64,000 nucleotides of DNA from Prorocentrum cordatum (GCA_963575745.1 CAUYUJ010003078.1:1-64000), one strand, 5' to 3'. Positions 33,213 through 43,240 are shown, numbered from the stretch's first letter. Numbers and translations: made by a program. The notes: generated by a model from the letters alone, not told the origin.

Positions 33213-33540
33213 TGGTAGCGGAGCTGGCCGCACTCTCGTGTGGTCAGCTCTTGCTCTTCTTAGCCTCATATTCTTCGGCGCGATCTTCGTGACCACCTAC
33301 CACCCTGCGCCACCACTCCCAGTACGTTTACGAGGATCTATCCAAGAGCAAGAAGCAACACGAGAGGTACGACGTCTAGACGACCAGACTGGTACCATAT
33401 ACGCTTCATCATTGCGTTACCACCAACCGCTCGGCAACGAGCTAACAGCCCAATACTTAAAGCAGGGGCGGGGAGACCCGCCAGACAGCGCCTCGAAGAC
33501 TCGACAAGGCGCTACCCCAGCGCGACAACGCGCATCATAA
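33061..33540 (+). CDS. Pre-gag ORF with a membrane segment
   Basis: Open from an ATG at 33061 in the 5' LTR through the PBS to TAA at 33538-33540. It contains a hydrophobic stretch (LVWSALALLSLIFFGAIFV, about 33238-33295) suited to a membrane span. Two hairpin-coded peptides, PLGNEL and GRGDPP, share the codon phase of those in gag and pol. A second hydrophobic segment (LHILGLVVFAIIWFALGAAI) lies in the next frame just before gag (33551-33613). One +1 frame change would therefore give a two-span N-terminal extension of Gag. I do not recognise a family. Running through the LTR makes use of the exact start doubtful. Confidence 0.45.
   Translation: MCWKDRYIDLILSYPPIPRTELSQQSDGRYLPSDVYHGIGCYLSYQAHFRLGSGAGRTLVWSALALLSLIFFGAIFVTTYHPAPPLPVRLRGSIQEQEATREVRRLDDQTGTIYASSLRYHQPLGNELTAQYLKQGRGDPPDSASKTRQGATPARQRAS
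33213..33227 (+). promoter_or_regulatory. Primer-binding site
   Basis: TGGTAGCGGAGCTGG starts at the first base after the 5' LTR. It resembles the TGGTAnC-type complement of initiator-Met tRNA 3' ends used by many Copia elements. The dinoflagellate tRNA sequence is not available here, so tRNA identity is inference. Confidence 0.7.
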
Positions 33541-33616
33541 CCGTCCTTCTCTACACATTCTCGGGCTAGTCGTTTTCGCTATTATATGGTTCGCGCTGGG
33601 GGCAGCAATCGGACAC

Positions 33617-35674
33617 ATGCGTCGTGGAGAAAACAGCACCGATGGGCAAACACATGGCCCATATTGGGACCCTCAAGGTAATGTACCTTTTCGTGAGTAC
33701 ATCTACGAGGTCAACGCATGGCTCAACGTTACAAGCGGACGTATGACGCCACAGGCCCAAGCGGCCGCAATACAACGCGGCCTAGGTGGCCTAGCGAGGA
33801 CACTCGCCATGAGGGTACCGCCTGACATTATAAACTATGGTGCTGACATCGATGGGGTCCACACAGACCCAGTGACCTACATCATGTTCCTCCTAAGCAT
33901 GAAGTTCGAACGCCTGGAAGATGAGCGACAGCTCACTTCCGGCACACAACTCATCGACTTCCACGTGCCTCACGGGGAACGAATCGATGTCACCCTTACC
34001 CGATTCGAAATGGCCCGACTTGAGGCACAGTCGGTGGGATTCGACCTTCCCAACTTCCAACTGCTAACCACTATCCTATTCCGCGCCTTAGGCGTCGGCA
34101 ACCAGCGAGCCATGCAACTCTTACAGCCACTCAATCACCAAATGCCCCGAACACAACAACAGTATGATGAGTTGCTGGAGAGGATGCGTTCGATAGGCCA
34201 CCTATCTGAACGGTCTCCTGGTAACATAGGATCTGTGTTTGGAAGGGGAAGGGGATCTGGTAGTGGAAATTTCTACACTACCTTGACTACTGAAGCCCAG
34301 CCTGGAAACGGGCCCTCAAGCATATGGGCCGATGACCCAGGAGAATCCACTGCTTTATTAGCAGGGGATCGATCACAACCAAGCTGGGCAACCAGCCCTC
34401 CTTCTAGAGAACCACAACCACACCGTTCTTTATGGGGGGAATCAAACCCCCTAACCGACGGTGTATCCACCTACTTGGGAGACGAGGATTTCGACTCCGG
34501 CACCGATACAGACACTATATCATCAGATGGTGTTGAAGCTCTAGATTGGTCAGATATCATGAAAATGGATAACGACAATCAGCGTGCTGAACATTTGTTC
34601 TGGTTACTACAACAAGCGAAACGAAGGTGGAGGAGGTTAACACGAAAACCAGTGCGTCGTGTTAGAAGGAGGATACGGAGAAGTTTTAAGGGAAAAGGTA
34701 AAGGTAAGCGAGGTCGTCGGAGGTTGAACGGACGAGGCATCGCGGCATTTCTCCAGAGGCTCTCAGATGAACAACATGATGAGATATTCTTTGGGGGAAA
34801 AGGCCGTGGTAAAGGCCGTAGAGAGACCTCAGGAAAAGGCAAAGGTAGGCGGGGAAACCCGCGAGGTAGAGACGGCCAGGTTCTTAAATGCCATGAATGT
34901 GGTAGTTCCGATCATCTTGTGCGAGATTGTCCAGTGAAGGGAAATGGAAAGGGCAGGTCGACCGAAGTCCATTTTGGCTCAAGTGAACCATCCATTGAGT
35001 ATCTGAGCCTCCAGGACTTTGAGGCTATGGAGCAGATATTTTTCACTTGGGTTGTTGGCATGGACAACGTCGACGAGCTCGAGGCGTATGGTCATGGATT
35101 GTACGCGTACTACCTCGAGTACGTCCGCCGGTTCGTTATTGGCAATAACGAGCTCACTCCCGTGGATCACGGTACGCTGGGAAACCAGCCTCTTTCTTTC
35201 TTCGACTGGATGTTCGGGAACCCAGGCAACATCATGGCCTACGAGAGTAGCGACGAGGACACCACTATAGAGGCTTCGCCTTCCGAGGTTCAACGACACC
35301 TCGAACCTCCGCCCGAAATCCCGCCTGGAAACAGGCCGTCTTTGATGGGAGAATATCCCCAGACCACTGAAGACTTAATTGAAATGGAGTCTCAGGCATT
35401 TGTTCAGGCCTTCATTGCAGGCGAACCAGATACTCCGTTTATACCTCCTGGTTCGCTTGCTCCAGGCGAATATGGACCACGCACCCTTATGCAGACCCTT
35501 ATGAGGATGCATGAGATACTTCTTACTGGTTATCCTGAGAGTCAAGAACATATCGAAGCTGACATTATGATAATGCAGGATACTGATGCTTGTGGTAGCG
35601 CAGAGCTGTTGTTGGCAGCTCTGACTCTCATTGACAGCGTGCATCCTCAGGACGTGCAGAGACACTTGATATAA
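33617..35674 (+). CDS. Gag-like protein with CCHC zinc knuckle
   Basis: 685 aa from ATG (33617) to TAA (35672-35674). Residues 20-200 resemble a Copia Gag capsid region (VPFREYIYEVNAWLNV, then MARLEAQSVGFDLPNFQLLT). A Lys/Arg/Gly-rich basic region precedes a knuckle C425-x2-C428-x4-H433-x4-C438 (KCHECGSSDHLVRDCP), which binds genomic RNA. The remaining 245 aa are acidic and unrecognised; they begin right after a spliced-leader-like sequence in the DNA. Hairpin-coded peptides PGNGP, LGNQP and PGNRP are embedded. Only one stop separates it from the next ORF, in the same frame, so readthrough could give a Gag-Pol fusion. The role is virus-like-particle assembly by analogy with Ty1. Confidence 0.8.
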   Translation: MRRGENSTDGQTHGPYWDPQGNVPFREYIYEVNAWLNVTSGRMTPQAQAAAIQRGLGGLARTLAMRVPPDIINYGADIDGVHTDPVTYIMFLLSMKFERLEDERQLTSGTQLIDFHVPHGERIDVTLTRFEMARLEAQSVGFDLPNFQLLTTILFRALGVGNQRAMQLLQPLNHQMPRTQQQYDELLERMRSIGHLSERSPGNIGSVFGRGRGSGSGNFYTTLTTEAQPGNGPSSIWADDPGESTALLAGDRSQPSWATSPPSREPQPHRSLWGESNPLTDGVSTYLGDEDFDSGTDTDTISSDGVEALDWSDIMKMDNDNQRAEHLFWLLQQAKRRWRRLTRKPVRRVRRRIRRSFKGKGKGKRGRRRLNGRGIAAFLQRLSDEQHDEIFFGGKGRGKGRRETSGKGKGRRGNPRGRDGQVLKCHECGSSDHLVRDCPVKGNGKGRSTEVHFGSSEPSIEYLSLQDFEAMEQIFFTWVVGMDNVDELEAYGHGLYAYYLEYVRRFVIGNNELTPVDHGTLGNQPLSFFDWMFGNPGNIMAYESSDEDTTIEASPSEVQRHLEPPPEIPPGNRPSLMGEYPQTTEDLIEMESQAFVQAFIAGEPDTPFIPPGSLAPGEYGPRTLMQTLMRMHEILLTGYPESQEHIEADIMIMQDTDACGSAELLLAALTLIDSVHPQDVQRHLI
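34962..34983 (+). other. Spliced-leader-like sequence inside gag
   Basis: CCGAAGTCCATTTTGGCTCA followed by AG. Its last 15 bases equal the last 15 of the dinoflagellate spliced leader exactly, and the upstream CCG-AAG resembles the leader's CCG-TAG. The gag frame runs through it (EVHFGSSEPS). It could be a leader relic captured in the element, or chance. Confidence 0.5.
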
Positions 35675-35704
35675 TCCCGTGGTAGATGGCGTAATGCTCT
35701 AGAA

Positions 35705-38700
35705 ATGGCTATTGCTATGCGCGGTCATGATCTTCCTCCGCCAGGATGGGGTCTCCAGGCGGTGGGAATGTGGCCAAACCATACGGCCATGCGCAATATT
35801 GCCGGGCAGCCTGTGCTCGGCAACGAGCCTGAGCCGACAACAGCGCCTCCTACCCCGGGACAGCCGAGCGACGCACAGACGCCGGCTATGCAGGGAAACC
35901 TGCCTGTACCAGATACGCCAATGGCCATCATCATAGGTAGTTCGACATCAGAAGAAGTTGAAGGCGATGGTTGCGGGTTAGATGAGGATGACGTCACCAT
36001 CCTCATGATGGACGTGAATGGTGAGGAAGAGGTTGACTTCGATCCTGACGAGTCTGAATCATCATCACCATCGGCACAAGCGCCATTTGCGCCGAGCTCC
36101 ATCCAGCAGGGAGACCTGCCTCCATCGGACGATCCATCTGGGATCGCACAGGAGCCTCCTCAGGCACCTCCACCGGGTGCCGCTCCTGCTGCTTCGGCAG
36201 CTTCTTCTGATGAGAACACCAGAAGGTCTCGTTCCCATGCGCGCGTCAGAGAAGAGCCACATCCACAGGCTCGACTTCCTCGTGAGTGGAGGCAGGCTGG
36301 CCCAAAAGAACACGCTCTTAGGAGAGGTGGCCAGCTACTTCCGTACAACGACCCAAGACGCCGAAAAGGGGAACACTCGGCCTTCGGCAAGGGCAACCCT
36401 GCCTATAGGGACAGTGATGGCAAGGCCATCCGCGGAGGCTATCAGCTTGCAACAAATATCCGCCGCCCTGAAATTCAAGAAGCGCGGACTCAGCTGCGAG
36501 ACATTATCGCGGCGCGCAAGCAGTATAGGCCTCACGCAGCATGCGGACCTTGTTCCGAGCCGTTCCAGAACCACAGGCCAGGATGCCCCGTTGGCAACAA
36601 CGAAGGCCTGAGCCCCAACAGGGGCAAAACCCCTCATAAAGAGGGCCATCCGCAACTTATCCCGATGACACAGGACGAGATCGCAGAAGTGAATCGTCGT
36701 CTCGGGATCTTGAGCCACCTGGATCCGAAAGAAGAAGAGAAGCCTACTCCTGTTCCAAGGGGACTGGTAGCCACGACCCAGGAAGAAAAAGACGCGCTCT
36801 TTAGTCTTCCTAGTATGCGAGGAAACTCGCCTGGCGTCTCTAGCCAGTCCCAACAACCAGAACCGACAATCAAGGACGAGAAAAAGGCTCAACGTGTGGC
36901 GGAGGACGAGGAGCGTATGCGGACAGCAGAAGAACGCACTCGCGAGGCAACTCGCAAGATGTTGGAGGATTCTAGTAAGATTTACATGAAGGGGGCTACG
37001 AAGCCCCCACCCCCACTAACTTCGAAGGCTAAGAGTGAACCCCCGACACCTAAGCCGTCCTCGGTGCCGAAACCGAAGACGAGCCCTCAGGACCCTGGGC
37101 CAGACGTGCAGATGGAGGTGCCTCGAACTGAAACTCCGAGGCCGCCGATTGGCGCAACTCCTACACAAGCGTCTGAGCCCAAGCAGCAACCTCAGGACCC
37201 TATGGAGGAACGAAGACGCCCGCCTAGTCGCAGCAGCTCCATTGCGAAAAAGGCGGCAGCTTTCGAGCGCAGTGGGTATGCACCTGCGCCAGCTTCGCCT
37301 GTGGCGGCCCGTTCCAGGAGGTCCGATGAAGGTGCTATGTCGAGGGGTACCTGGGTGCCGAAGATCAGGGGCAGCGCCAGTCGCGCATCTCCGCGGGGAA
37401 ACCCGCCAGGCGCTGCCGCCGCAGCTTCCTCCTCTTCAGGAGCCGCAGCCTCTTCAGCAACAGAGGTTCCGATGCGGGGAAACCCGCCAGTGGTTCAGCT
37501 GCACCACCCAGGTGACACGTCCTTTACTAGTGGGACTCCGAAGGTGATCAGGGATAGACTTGCGCTTCGGAAGATCCCACCGATACGCTCGGTGGATGAG
37601 ACATTCATGAAGGAATGCAGGAAAGCTGGAATCCTTCCCACATCAAATGACATTCTCAAACAGCTGAGTAAAGCTCTCAGCAGGATATGCAGACATGCGC
37701 CAGACAGACCACACAATCCTGTGTGGGGCCTGGAATCCTTCGATGATCATGATGGTTGGGTTAACCTAGTGGAACTCGTTGACCATTATCCGTGGAACAC
37801 AGGTCAATCAAGACACGCTGGGCATAATCCAAAGTATGACGAGGCCAAGGTCATCAACGAGCAGCTATATGGGCGCTCGGTTGACCAACTAGCAGCCATC
37901 ATGATGGAAGTTGTCCATGTCCGTGAACCAGACGGAGAAGAAAAACAACGCCTACAGTTCAAGGTGTTGATGCGGGACTCTGGAGAGCCCGCTATCTTCG
38001 TCCGCGCCTCTCAGGGGCATTCATGGGCATTGGAAGCTCCATGGTCGCTGTACAGCTACATTGTGCTGTGCGACCAACCTGCCGGGAGACCGGCCCCATA
38101 CCCCGAAGTTGCCATGCATGGCACTCGATGGCACGCCTTCGAAGGGATTATGTATCACGGCCTGTCCTGTAGACCTGAGCATAACACGAAGAAAAGATGG
38201 ACAGGCCGGTCGCACATTCATTTCGTGCCGACAGTTCGCCGTCGTGCCGTGAACAGTGGGTGGGACCCAGACTCAGACATTATCATCTTCGTAGATTGGC
38301 GTAAGGCCATGCAAGATGGTATGAAGTTCTGTTGGTCCGATAACGGAGTCCTCTTGTCCGAGGGAAATAACGGCATCATTGAACCGTATTACATCTCTCA
38401 TGTAGAGGACCTGTCCACGGGAAGGCACTGGCGTAATCCGAAGTATCTGGGGAGCCGCCATGCTCGAGTCTCTGTCGCAATGATGTCTGCTCCTGACAGG
38501 TGGGCTGACGTTGGCACTGCCAGCGTCAAATATCAGTGGTCCCGAGACCAAGAGGGCGTCGACCCCCCCATGGTCTACCTCCACAGGGAAGTTGGGGACC
38601 ACTATAGCCCCACCAAGCTGGGAAACCAGCCTGAGATCCATCGGATCTTCATGATCACCGAGAGTGAGGCCGGGAGCGCGGCTCCAAGCCGTGCCCCAAG

Positions 38701-41700
38701 CCAAGGGCCTAGTGCCGTGTCTTGGCAGGCCATCAGTACCTCGGACCTGGATCAGATCGCAGCCGCGCTGAACCCTGACCAGGTAGAACAGCTGGCGGAC
38801 AGGTTATACCAGCAGGACCCCTGGGCCGCAGGCCAGGGGGCAATGTCCGCTATGGCAACGAGAAATCGTCAGGCCATGCAGGGAAACCTGCCTACAAGCG
38901 GACCTGCTCGGTTTGAGCCAATGCATGGAAGCCCTACTCAGAGCATGCACACTCCAAGGGGCATGACTCCATTGGGCACACCACCTGCACAATCCCCGTT
39001 CGGGACACCTGTCCGCCCTGCCACAAACGGCACTCTCATGGAGAGGATAGCTGCGGCTAGGGCTGAGCACAGCACAGCCCTCCTCAACATGATGCCGCCC
39101 GGCACGCCAACGAGTCAGCAGGGAAACCTGCCTGGCACACCAAGCCACCATAGGGCTAGTGTACCTGACGACTATCGTTCAAGAGTGGCGGCCGCGGTGC
39201 AGCAGGTGCAGAGCCATAATCTGCCTCACCCAAGTGGGCAGAGGTGGAGGCCAGCCTGGTCCTGGGAACCTGAGGGTCCCAACCCACGGGACCCTGCTCG
39301 GCAACGAGCCTTCCTCCCGGCGTTTAATGCCCATCCGAGCATGTCTCAGGGCCAGAGGCCACCACCAGCGCAGATGAACCCGCCATTATACCCTGATGGG
39401 TCAAGGGTTCCGAACAAATTTGTTCGTGAATTGGCGGGTCAGATGCATAACCTCACTAATGTGCGCTGCAGTGACCATTCCATGTACCCGCACATGGCCT
39501 CCATGCCTTCACCGACATCACCAGAGGTGGTTGTCCAGCCCACTGCCCATTCAATATCGTCTGGCAGTAGGGGCGTGCCTGACTACATCAGGCAGACGCA
39601 CCACACTCAGCAGGCATGCTTCAGGAGAAGGCAGGCGGTGCAAAGTGTACGGGATCAGTCACGTGCAGCTGCACTTGATGTGGTGAGAAACAGGGGCTCA
39701 CCTTTGCGAGGAAACTCGCCCGCCGCGACTCCTACCACTTCCATGCCAAATGTCGAAGTGCAGGAGGTGCTGAATCCAACGGGGACACCCCCATCAGCCT
39801 TCATGCCCTCCGAGACGGTACTGGAGAGGCAGCGGCGGGTATATCCCAGGGCAGCAGACGTAGAGGTCTTTACTGGGATGGAAGATACCTGTGCGGTATG
39901 CCTCGAAGAATTTCAGCCCAGGGACAGTGTCTACCGCCTGAGGTGCAACCACTTGTTCCACGAGGGATGCTGGAATTCAAATGTGGTGGGCCACGTTACA
40001 AACCAGCGTGAGGGAGATCCCCAGCAGCCACCATGTGCTATCTGCCGAGCACCTGGCATCATAGCATCATCCTTCCCATGGACCGGCTCCTTTAGTCAGA
40101 CTCCTGAGCAATCAGCGAGAGAGCTGCGGGAGCTGAGGAGCATGGTGGAGGAGATGACGTCTAGGATGCTAGCTATGCAGACAGCTCCGTCACAACAGCA
40201 GGGATACCTGCCTGAAGAGGTAAGGCCGCCTATGGAAACGGGATATTTTGATCAGCTTATCCCGGTGGCGGCGCCTCAGCAGGGAAACCTGCATGATACT
40301 CCTCAGATGTCTCCCCAGAGTGGAGGCGAGGCTGAGATGTCACTGGACCCTGATCAGCTGCGTGAATTGCGTGTACGACATTTCCAGAATCAGATGGATA
40401 ATGCGCACACAACATTTATGCTGGATGCCAACAATCCTGAAACTGATAGTCCGTCGCTAGACTTATCAGAATCCTCAGTGGCGTCAGCAGCAACAGCAGC
40501 CAGGGCCGTCAACATCACAGCGACGAACGAGGAGTTCGAGGAGTGGCTGCAGTACCGGGATCACATCACGAACGAGGGGCTGCGAGACATCGCCCTTCAC
40601 TCGTACCTGACGTTGTTAAGGCGCACGACCCGCGAGCAGTATAAGAGCATACGTGATGAGTATGCCAACTGGCGGGAGGAGCGTGGCGATCACGCCCAGC
40701 ACGTGTCGCACTTCCAGTACATCGACCTGGCACGCATGGCCGAGAGCGAGTCGCATGCCAGTGTCATGCGGGGTAACCCGCCAGGGAGTACGACTGTGCC
40801 GCGGGGAAACCCGCCTACCGACACAGCCGACACTTCAGAAACTGTGCACATCAAGCAGCCGAGTAAGACGTTCTTGGATGATGGTGGAAATTCCATACTC
40901 ATCGACGTCGGTTCGAAGATCAACATCATGGGCGAGAACACGAGCCGTAAGTTCGTCCAGGCTGCCGAGGCACATGGCCGTACTTGTACGTTCGAGCCCC
41001 GCTCTCGTTTGAATATCAACGGAGTGGGAGAAGGGTCGGCCCCAGCGGATACCGTAGGCACATTCAGTATTGCCTGCGAGTACCAGGGGTCGGCCCAACT
41101 CGATTCATACAAGACGAACATTGTGTCAGGCTGTGGCAAGGACCTGCCAGCCATCCTAGGCCTCGATAGTATGCAGGACAAACGCACGATCATCGTGCTT
41201 GAACGAGGCCAGGAGAAGCTGATATTCCCTGGTAAGGGGCAGGTCAAAATGGAGCTCCCAGAAGGCTCCAAAATCATGCCGACGACAAAGTTGCCGTCAG
41301 GGCATCTGTCGATCAGGTGTGATTGTTTTGGAGCTGCGGGGCAACCCGCCTCGAGCTCAAGCAGCACGTCCTTCCAGACAGTGCTGACAGGCGAGCCGAC
41401 CCCGGCGCAGGAGCGCAAGCAATTGCAGGGAAACCTGCCCCAGGGGTTGATGGAGACGCTCGCCAAGGCCACCATGCGAGGCGACAACATCGACGATCTT
41501 GAGACGTTCGATTGTTTTGTTGCCAGGACACTGGCCCAGCATGGTGGAAGTGTACCCATGGACGCTGTACAGTCCCGCCGTAAGATAGTGATGGGATACA
41601 CTAATCGTGAATTGCATACGGTCAGCGACGCTAGGTCCAAAGGCGTGCTGAAACAGCTGATGGATAATCCATCGATGCTGACAGCATTTGCGGAGCAATC

Positions 41701-41797
41701 CGCCTCTGAGGCCACGGCGCGCTGCAGTGCTGAGCTCCAGCATCTGAGGGAAGCCCAGATGCTGGCAGATATTGCAGGCACATCTTCTTCATCTTGA
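35705..41797 (+). CDS. Polyprotein: Tpt1/KptA-like phosphotransferase, RING-H2, aspartic protease
   Basis: 2030 aa, ATG to TGA; in frame with gag across one stop. Residues 1-640 are disordered, Pro/Ser/Glu-rich. Residues about 645-905 match RNA 2'-phosphotransferase (Tpt1/KptA), which uses NAD+ to remove a 2'-phosphate left by RNA ligation. The R-H-R-R active-site set is present: R663-H664 (ICRHAPD), R767 (VRASQGHS) and R835 (GRSHIHF), with a YHGL motif between. Residues 1396-1447 form a RING-H2 finger (CAVCLEEF ... CNHLFHEGC ... CAIC), typical of E3 ubiquitin ligases. Residues about 1722-1850 are a retropepsin-like protease with D1734 in LIDVGS (a D-V-G variant of D-T/S-G) and LPAILGLD downstream. 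At least 20 hairpins code GN-x-P peptides along it. Tpt1 and RING in a Copia polyprotein are unusual; their roles here are unknown. Confidence 0.85.
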   Translation: MAIAMRGHDLPPPGWGLQAVGMWPNHTAMRNIAGQPVLGNEPEPTTAPPTPGQPSDAQTPAMQGNLPVPDTPMAIIIGSSTSEEVEGDGCGLDEDDVTILMMDVNGEEEVDFDPDESESSSPSAQAPFAPSSIQQGDLPPSDDPSGIAQEPPQAPPPGAAPAASAASSDENTRRSRSHARVREEPHPQARLPREWRQAGPKEHALRRGGQLLPYNDPRRRKGEHSAFGKGNPAYRDSDGKAIRGGYQLATNIRRPEIQEARTQLRDIIAARKQYRPHAACGPCSEPFQNHRPGCPVGNNEGLSPNRGKTPHKEGHPQLIPMTQDEIAEVNRRLGILSHLDPKEEEKPTPVPRGLVATTQEEKDALFSLPSMRGNSPGVSSQSQQPEPTIKDEKKAQRVAEDEERMRTAEERTREATRKMLEDSSKIYMKGATKPPPPLTSKAKSEPPTPKPSSVPKPKTSPQDPGPDVQMEVPRTETPRPPIGATPTQASEPKQQPQDPMEERRRPPSRSSSIAKKAAAFERSGYAPAPASPVAARSRRSDEGAMSRGTWVPKIRGSASRASPRGNPPGAAAAASSSSGAAASSATEVPMRGNPPVVQLHHPGDTSFTSGTPKVIRDRLALRKIPPIRSVDETFMKECRKAGILPTSNDILKQLSKALSRICRHAPDRPHNPVWGLESFDDHDGWVNLVELVDHYPWNTGQSRHAGHNPKYDEAKVINEQLYGRSVDQLAAIMMEVVHVREPDGEEKQRLQFKVLMRDSGEPAIFVRASQGHSWALEAPWSLYSYIVLCDQPAGRPAPYPEVAMHGTRWHAFEGIMYHGLSCRPEHNTKKRWTGRSHIHFVPTVRRRAVNSGWDPDSDIIIFVDWRKAMQDGMKFCWSDNGVLLSEGNNGIIEPYYISHVEDLSTGRHWRNPKYLGSRHARVSVAMMSAPDRWADVGTASVKYQWSRDQEGVDPPMVYLHREVGDHYSPTKLGNQPEIHRIFMITESEAGSAAPSRAPSQGPSAVSWQAISTSDLDQIAAALNPDQVEQLADRLYQQDPWAAGQGAMSAMATRNRQAMQGNLPTSGPARFEPMHGSPTQSMHTPRGMTPLGTPPAQSPFGTPVRPATNGTLMERIAAARAEHSTALLNMMPPGTPTSQQGNLPGTPSHHRASVPDDYRSRVAAAVQQVQSHNLPHPSGQRWRPAWSWEPEGPNPRDPARQRAFLPAFNAHPSMSQGQRPPPAQMNPPLYPDGSRVPNKFVRELAGQMHNLTNVRCSDHSMYPHMASMPSPTSPEVVVQPTAHSISSGSRGVPDYIRQTHHTQQACFRRRQAVQSVRDQSRAAALDVVRNRGSPLRGNSPAATPTTSMPNVEVQEVLNPTGTPPSAFMPSETVLERQRRVYPRAADVEVFTGMEDTCAVCLEEFQPRDSVYRLRCNHLFHEGCWNSNVVGHVTNQREGDPQQPPCAICRAPGIIASSFPWTGSFSQTPEQSARELRELRSMVEEMTSRMLAMQTAPSQQQGYLPEEVRPPMETGYFDQLIPVAAPQQGNLHDTPQMSPQSGGEAEMSLDPDQLRELRVRHFQNQMDNAHTTFMLDANNPETDSPSLDLSESSVASAATAARAVNITATNEEFEEWLQYRDHITNEGLRDIALHSYLTLLRRTTREQYKSIRDEYANWREERGDHAQHVSHFQYIDLARMAESESHASVMRGNPPGSTTVPRGNPPTDTADTSETVHIKQPSKTFLDDGGNSILIDVGSKINIMGENTSRKFVQAAEAHGRTCTFEPRSRLNINGVGEGSAPADTVGTFSIACEYQGSAQLDSYKTNIVSGCGKDLPAILGLDSMQDKRTIIVLERGQEKLIFPGKGQVKMELPEGSKIMPTTKLPSGHLSIRCDCFGAAGQPASSSSSTSFQTVLTGEPTPAQERKQLQGNLPQGLMETLAKATMRGDNIDDLETFDCFVARTLAQHGGSVPMDAVQSRRKIVMGYTNRELHTVSDARSKGVLKQLMDNPSMLTAFAEQSASEATARCSAELQHLREAQMLADIAGTSSSS

Positions 41798-43240
41798 AGA
41801 TGGCAGGGCGACGTCGCCCCCTCGTCGTCTTGCCTGTTGGCTGAAAAGCCGGGGGGTAACAAGGACAGCGGGGTAACCTGCCTTAGTAAGAGGGCTTTTG
41901 TCATTGAAGATACGAGGGAGGCCTGTGCCGACCTTCGCACACGAGGTTATATTTGTGATCGTATTTCCCACAACGAACTTATGACAAGCGTGGGCACAAG
42001 CTACCTAGGTGCGGTGATCAGTGGAGATTACACTCTCATATGGATCAGTACTCCGAGTGACTGGTACTTAAGAACTCCAGGAAAGAGAGTGGCCCCACAT
42101 TGGTCACGTATCCAGAACCTGTTGATAAAAGCCAAGAAACTCCGCATGAAGATCATAATATTTGGTCCCCCAGGATACGTTTGGAAGTTATCTCCAGTAC
42201 GTGACACCCTGGAAGATCTAAAGGTGTCAGTAATACGGATGCGTTTGTGTCATTTCGGTATTCGGTTCAATATGCAAGACAGTACACCAAGCGGTACGTA
42301 TATGCAGGTAGCATCTTCAATACCGATTAGCTCGAAGCTGTGGGCATGTACCTGTAAGCAGGCAATACCACAACATGTGTTGGATTGGTACGGCCATACA
42401 GTACGGCATGCTGAATGGCGAGCTCAGACACGTACTACACTCATCCGTCATTTGAACGACAACATCCTGGGGAGCACCACCACGCACGGAAACGTGCCTG
42501 TATACTTAAATACGTATACACGTACAGACCATAACACCCGTCACTACGTGACGACTAATAAGGGAGGACCAAAATGGTCTGAAGTCATCCGACGTGTAAC
42601 AATCAACTTGGATACCAATGCGGTTATTCAGGATATCTCAGTTACCGAACAATCAACAGGATATGATTGGCATGCACCATTACCCGCAGGGGTTGCCAAC
42701 ATCAGTACTCGGTTGTATTGGCAACCCGAGGAACCGGTCTTGCTCGGAAACGGGCCGACTCAATCACCACAGAAACATCGACGCGTCATCATAGATGACT
42801 GTTCTCTCCCCCTCCCGACTCTGGCGATTGACGCATGTACCCATTCAACCACGACAATGAGTACACAGACCGACGAACAAGACGAGCAAGCTTTACCCAC
42901 TGAATCGCGTATAAAGCAGAAGGAGAGGCTCAAAGCCGAAAAGGAAGCAGGCATCAAGCCTCGCCGCATTAAAAAGCACGTTGAAGACGGAAACGATGAT
43001 TGCGGCGACGACTTGTCAGGACTCGGACAGGATCTTATGGCAACCTGGAGTACTGACGTCCCTGTTGAGCTGATAAGCTCCGACGAGGACGATGACCTGT
43101 TCCTTACCCTCCCCACATCTATGCCCGACACACACGCTAACATATACAGCATAGTTGCTACACTATGCTATGGTCATAACAACTGCGTGGATATGTTGGA
43201 GCTTTGTGGCGGTGAGGGTGGCAGAGCTTGCCTCTCTTGC
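41798..43240 (+). CDS. Pol segment: conserved domain plus start of methyltransferase-like domain
   Basis: Same frame as the previous ORF after a single TGA; no ATG near the start, so translation would need readthrough or splicing. The first part (to about 42430; KRAFVIEDTREACADLRTRG, IIIFGPPG, LCHFGIRF) resembles a domain I recall beside methyltransferases in dinoflagellate retroelements; function unknown. A Lys/Glu-rich linker follows. Near the end, DMLELCGGEGG (about 43189-43221) fits S-adenosylmethionine motif I of C5-cytosine methyltransferases. The frame must then shift by +1 near 43235 to reach the rest of the domain. Confidence 0.6.

Noticed and set aside
40690-41940. 416-aa minus-strand frame opposite the protease region
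   Set aside because: Shadow of the polyprotein ORF; no motif.
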